Assembly (NCBI GenBank): GCA_036365515.1
Contig: CM070875.1
Span: 7,406,501 to 7,470,500 of the forward strand
Reading direction: 5' to 3'
DNA: 64,000 bases
From: Torymus aiolomorphi
Taxonomy: Eukaryota; Arthropoda; Insecta; Hymenoptera; Torymidae
Part shown: piece by piece, positions 62,375 through 64,000 of the stretch
Position numbering within the stretch: the stretch's first letter is position 1
Layout: the number at the start of each line of letters is the position of its first letter
Position numbers and translations under genes: made by a program
The notes under the pieces: generated by a model
Told to the model about the DNA's origin: nothing
Database searches by the model: none
What the model saw: the letters and a program-made list of their open reading frames with translations, nothing else

Positions 62375-63999
62375 ATGGCAGGAGATGCCAGAGGACGATT
62401 TACCAGCACTCATCCTGACGCCAAATACTCAAGAGGAAGAGTGAAGAAGAGACCAAAAATTTTTGGAGGGAATATCCACAAAGAAGAAAATGAGAGAAAG
62501 CGGAGAAGAACATCAACTTCAGCTAGAAAAATGAGAAATACATCAACATCTTCTCACTGCAATACGAAGAATAGAATTATCAACATCAGCATTCTGTTTC
62601 CTGAACTGGAAAAAGTGTTATGTTGCAGTGAGTGCCATGGACCTGTTTGTATAAGCGAATCCAGCCTTCAAGGGTTTGGATTCAAAATTGATATAGTGTG
62701 TGACAGATGTGGTCAAATTGCAGGAATAAATTCTTCCAAGAAAGTTGGCCCCATGAGTAATGCATGGGAAATAAATAGAAGAAGTATGCTAGCCACGCGT
62801 GCACTTGGCCACGGTCACACAGGACTATCAACTTTCTCTGGAATCATGGATTTATCACAACCAGTGGCTCATTCTGCTTATGATAAAATTAATGAGCAGC
62901 TTGGTAATATTTGTGCAGAAGCGGCTCAAGAGTCCATGGACACAGCAGTGAAAGAAGAACTAAAATTAACGCCACCAAATACTGGACTTACTGTGTCTGG
63001 TGACGGCTCTTGGAGGAAAAGAGGCTTTTCTTCTTTACAAGTTGTTGCCAGCATTATTGGCAACAGATCTGGCAAGGTTTTAGATGTTACTATTAAAAAT
63101 AGTTTCTGTAAACCTTGCTCAGTTTGGGAGAAAAAAAAAGGAACAGTGGAATATAAAGAATGGTATGAAGAGCACGAACCAAATTGCACGGCCAACCATC
63201 AGGGCTGTGCTGGAAAAATGGAAGTAGATTGTATAAAGGAAATGTTCTCACGATCTGAAGAAAAATATGCAGTTAAGTATGAGTATTACATCGGTGATGG
63301 TGACTCTAAAGTGTTCAAGTCTGTGTCAGAAGCGGATCCCTATGGTGACAAACTACAAGTAAAGAAGATAGAGTGCATTGGGCATGCCCAGAAGAGAATG
63401 GGCACTCGTTTAAGAAACATAAAGAAGGCATCAGGAAAGAAGCTTCCATCGGATGGAAAACCAATGGGTGGAAAAGGTCGCTTGACAGGGCAGGTGATCG
63501 GAACCTTATCTTCCTATTATGGAAAGGCGATCAGAGACCATTCAGATTCTGTCACTGGTATGAGAAATGCTATTTGGGCTACATATTATCATCAGTTGTC
63601 TACCGATCAGAGCCCTCAACATCAAGTCTGCCCATCAGGACTTACCAGCTGGTGTAAATGTCAAAAAGCAAAGGCCAACAAAAAACTCAAGACTTTTAAA
63701 CATAAAGTAGCCATTCCACTGGCCATCATGGATCAGGTCAGACCAATTTATGAAGACTTATCAAGTTCAGATCTTCTCCAGAAGTGTCTTGGAGGTTTTA
63801 CGCAAAACTCTAATGAGAGTTTCAACAACTGCGTGTGAAAAATAGTTCCAAAAACCTCATTCAGTGGCTTGAAAGTTTTGGAAATAGGTACTCACATTGC
63901 TGTAACCGGCTTCAATCAAGGAAAAACAGGTATTCTAAATATCATGGAAAAGTTTGAATGCACTCCTGGATCGACTGCAGTACAATGGATGAAATCAAG
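62375..63999 (+). pseudogene. Mutator-like (MULE) transposase with one TGA, runs off the window
   Basis: ATG at 62,375 in good context (AAAATGG). The N-terminus is basic (RVKKRPKIFGG, KRRRTSTSARK). A zinc-binding-like pair follows (CCSECHGPVC, CDRCGQ), then the Mutator-type catalytic region: Asp in TVSGDGSW, Asp in YYIGDGDSKVF, the conserved ECIGHAQKRMGTRL, and Glu in QNSNESFN. This is the layout of animal Mutator-like transposases. The frame meets TGA at 63,836-63,838, where relatives have Trp (NNxxW), but the same frame stays open beyond it (KTSFSGLKVLEIGTH) to the window end. The 3' end and both TIRs are not visible. The rest is undamaged, so the element is young or the stop is new. Confidence 0.85.
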
Positions 64000-64000
64000 C

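Overview
The window looks like a repeat-dominated, AT-rich piece of an insect nuclear genome, possibly hymenopteran. The reasons are spliced genes with GT-AG introns, long CA, TA and GA microsatellites, a mariner element, a PIF/Harbinger element with a MADF/BESS partner gene, HINE-like hairpin-ended repeats, and a trypsin-type serine protease with an insect-style signal peptide and TATA box. Nothing looks bacterial or organellar. Species assignment is inference only.

Layout. 1-2,257: MADF/BESS gene (+) and the C-terminal exon of a Harbinger transposase (-). 2,258-7,655: first copy of a large dispersed repeat, here called E, carrying a 90-bp GC-rich minisatellite at 3,346-5,368. 7,656-14,215: mostly unique sequence, one arm of a repeat family called F, a TIR element and a HINE-like element. 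15,057-17,710: a 1-kb fold-back repeat just past the stop codon of an intact six-exon trypsin-like gene (-). 17,818-22,650: F copy, mariner, a G8-ended MITE and CA/TA microsatellites. 24,633-27,788: a spliced DDE-type transposase-like gene (-) broken by a HINE-like insertion. 28,750-29,500: CpG-rich island. 29,884-39,250: nested repeats, two more F copies and short interspersed motif arrays. 39,508-48,052: second copy of E ending in a near-identical palindrome with arms of about 2.6 and 3.0 kb. 48,065-48,863: N-terminal exons of the Harbinger transposase (-). 50,182-56,570: a 6.4-kb composite fold-back unit with a captured ARFGEF/Sec71-like exon and a Transib-like insertion. 56,571-61,961: small palindromes and a GC-richer unique stretch. 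62,375-end: a Mutator-like transposase interrupted by one TGA.

How the pieces relate. The most striking large-scale feature is that the two halves of the Harbinger transposase, at 48,863-48,065 and 2,209-1,671, lie on the same strand in the right order. They join in phase at matching splice sites, yet about 46 kb of other DNA lies between them. The simplest reading is that everything from about 2,258 to 48,052, including the only apparently functional host gene (the protease), sits inside an intron of one Harbinger element. The alternative is two separate, complementary broken copies. Most remaining sequence is explained by nested mobile elements, several of which can be bounded by comparing filled and empty copies inside the window.
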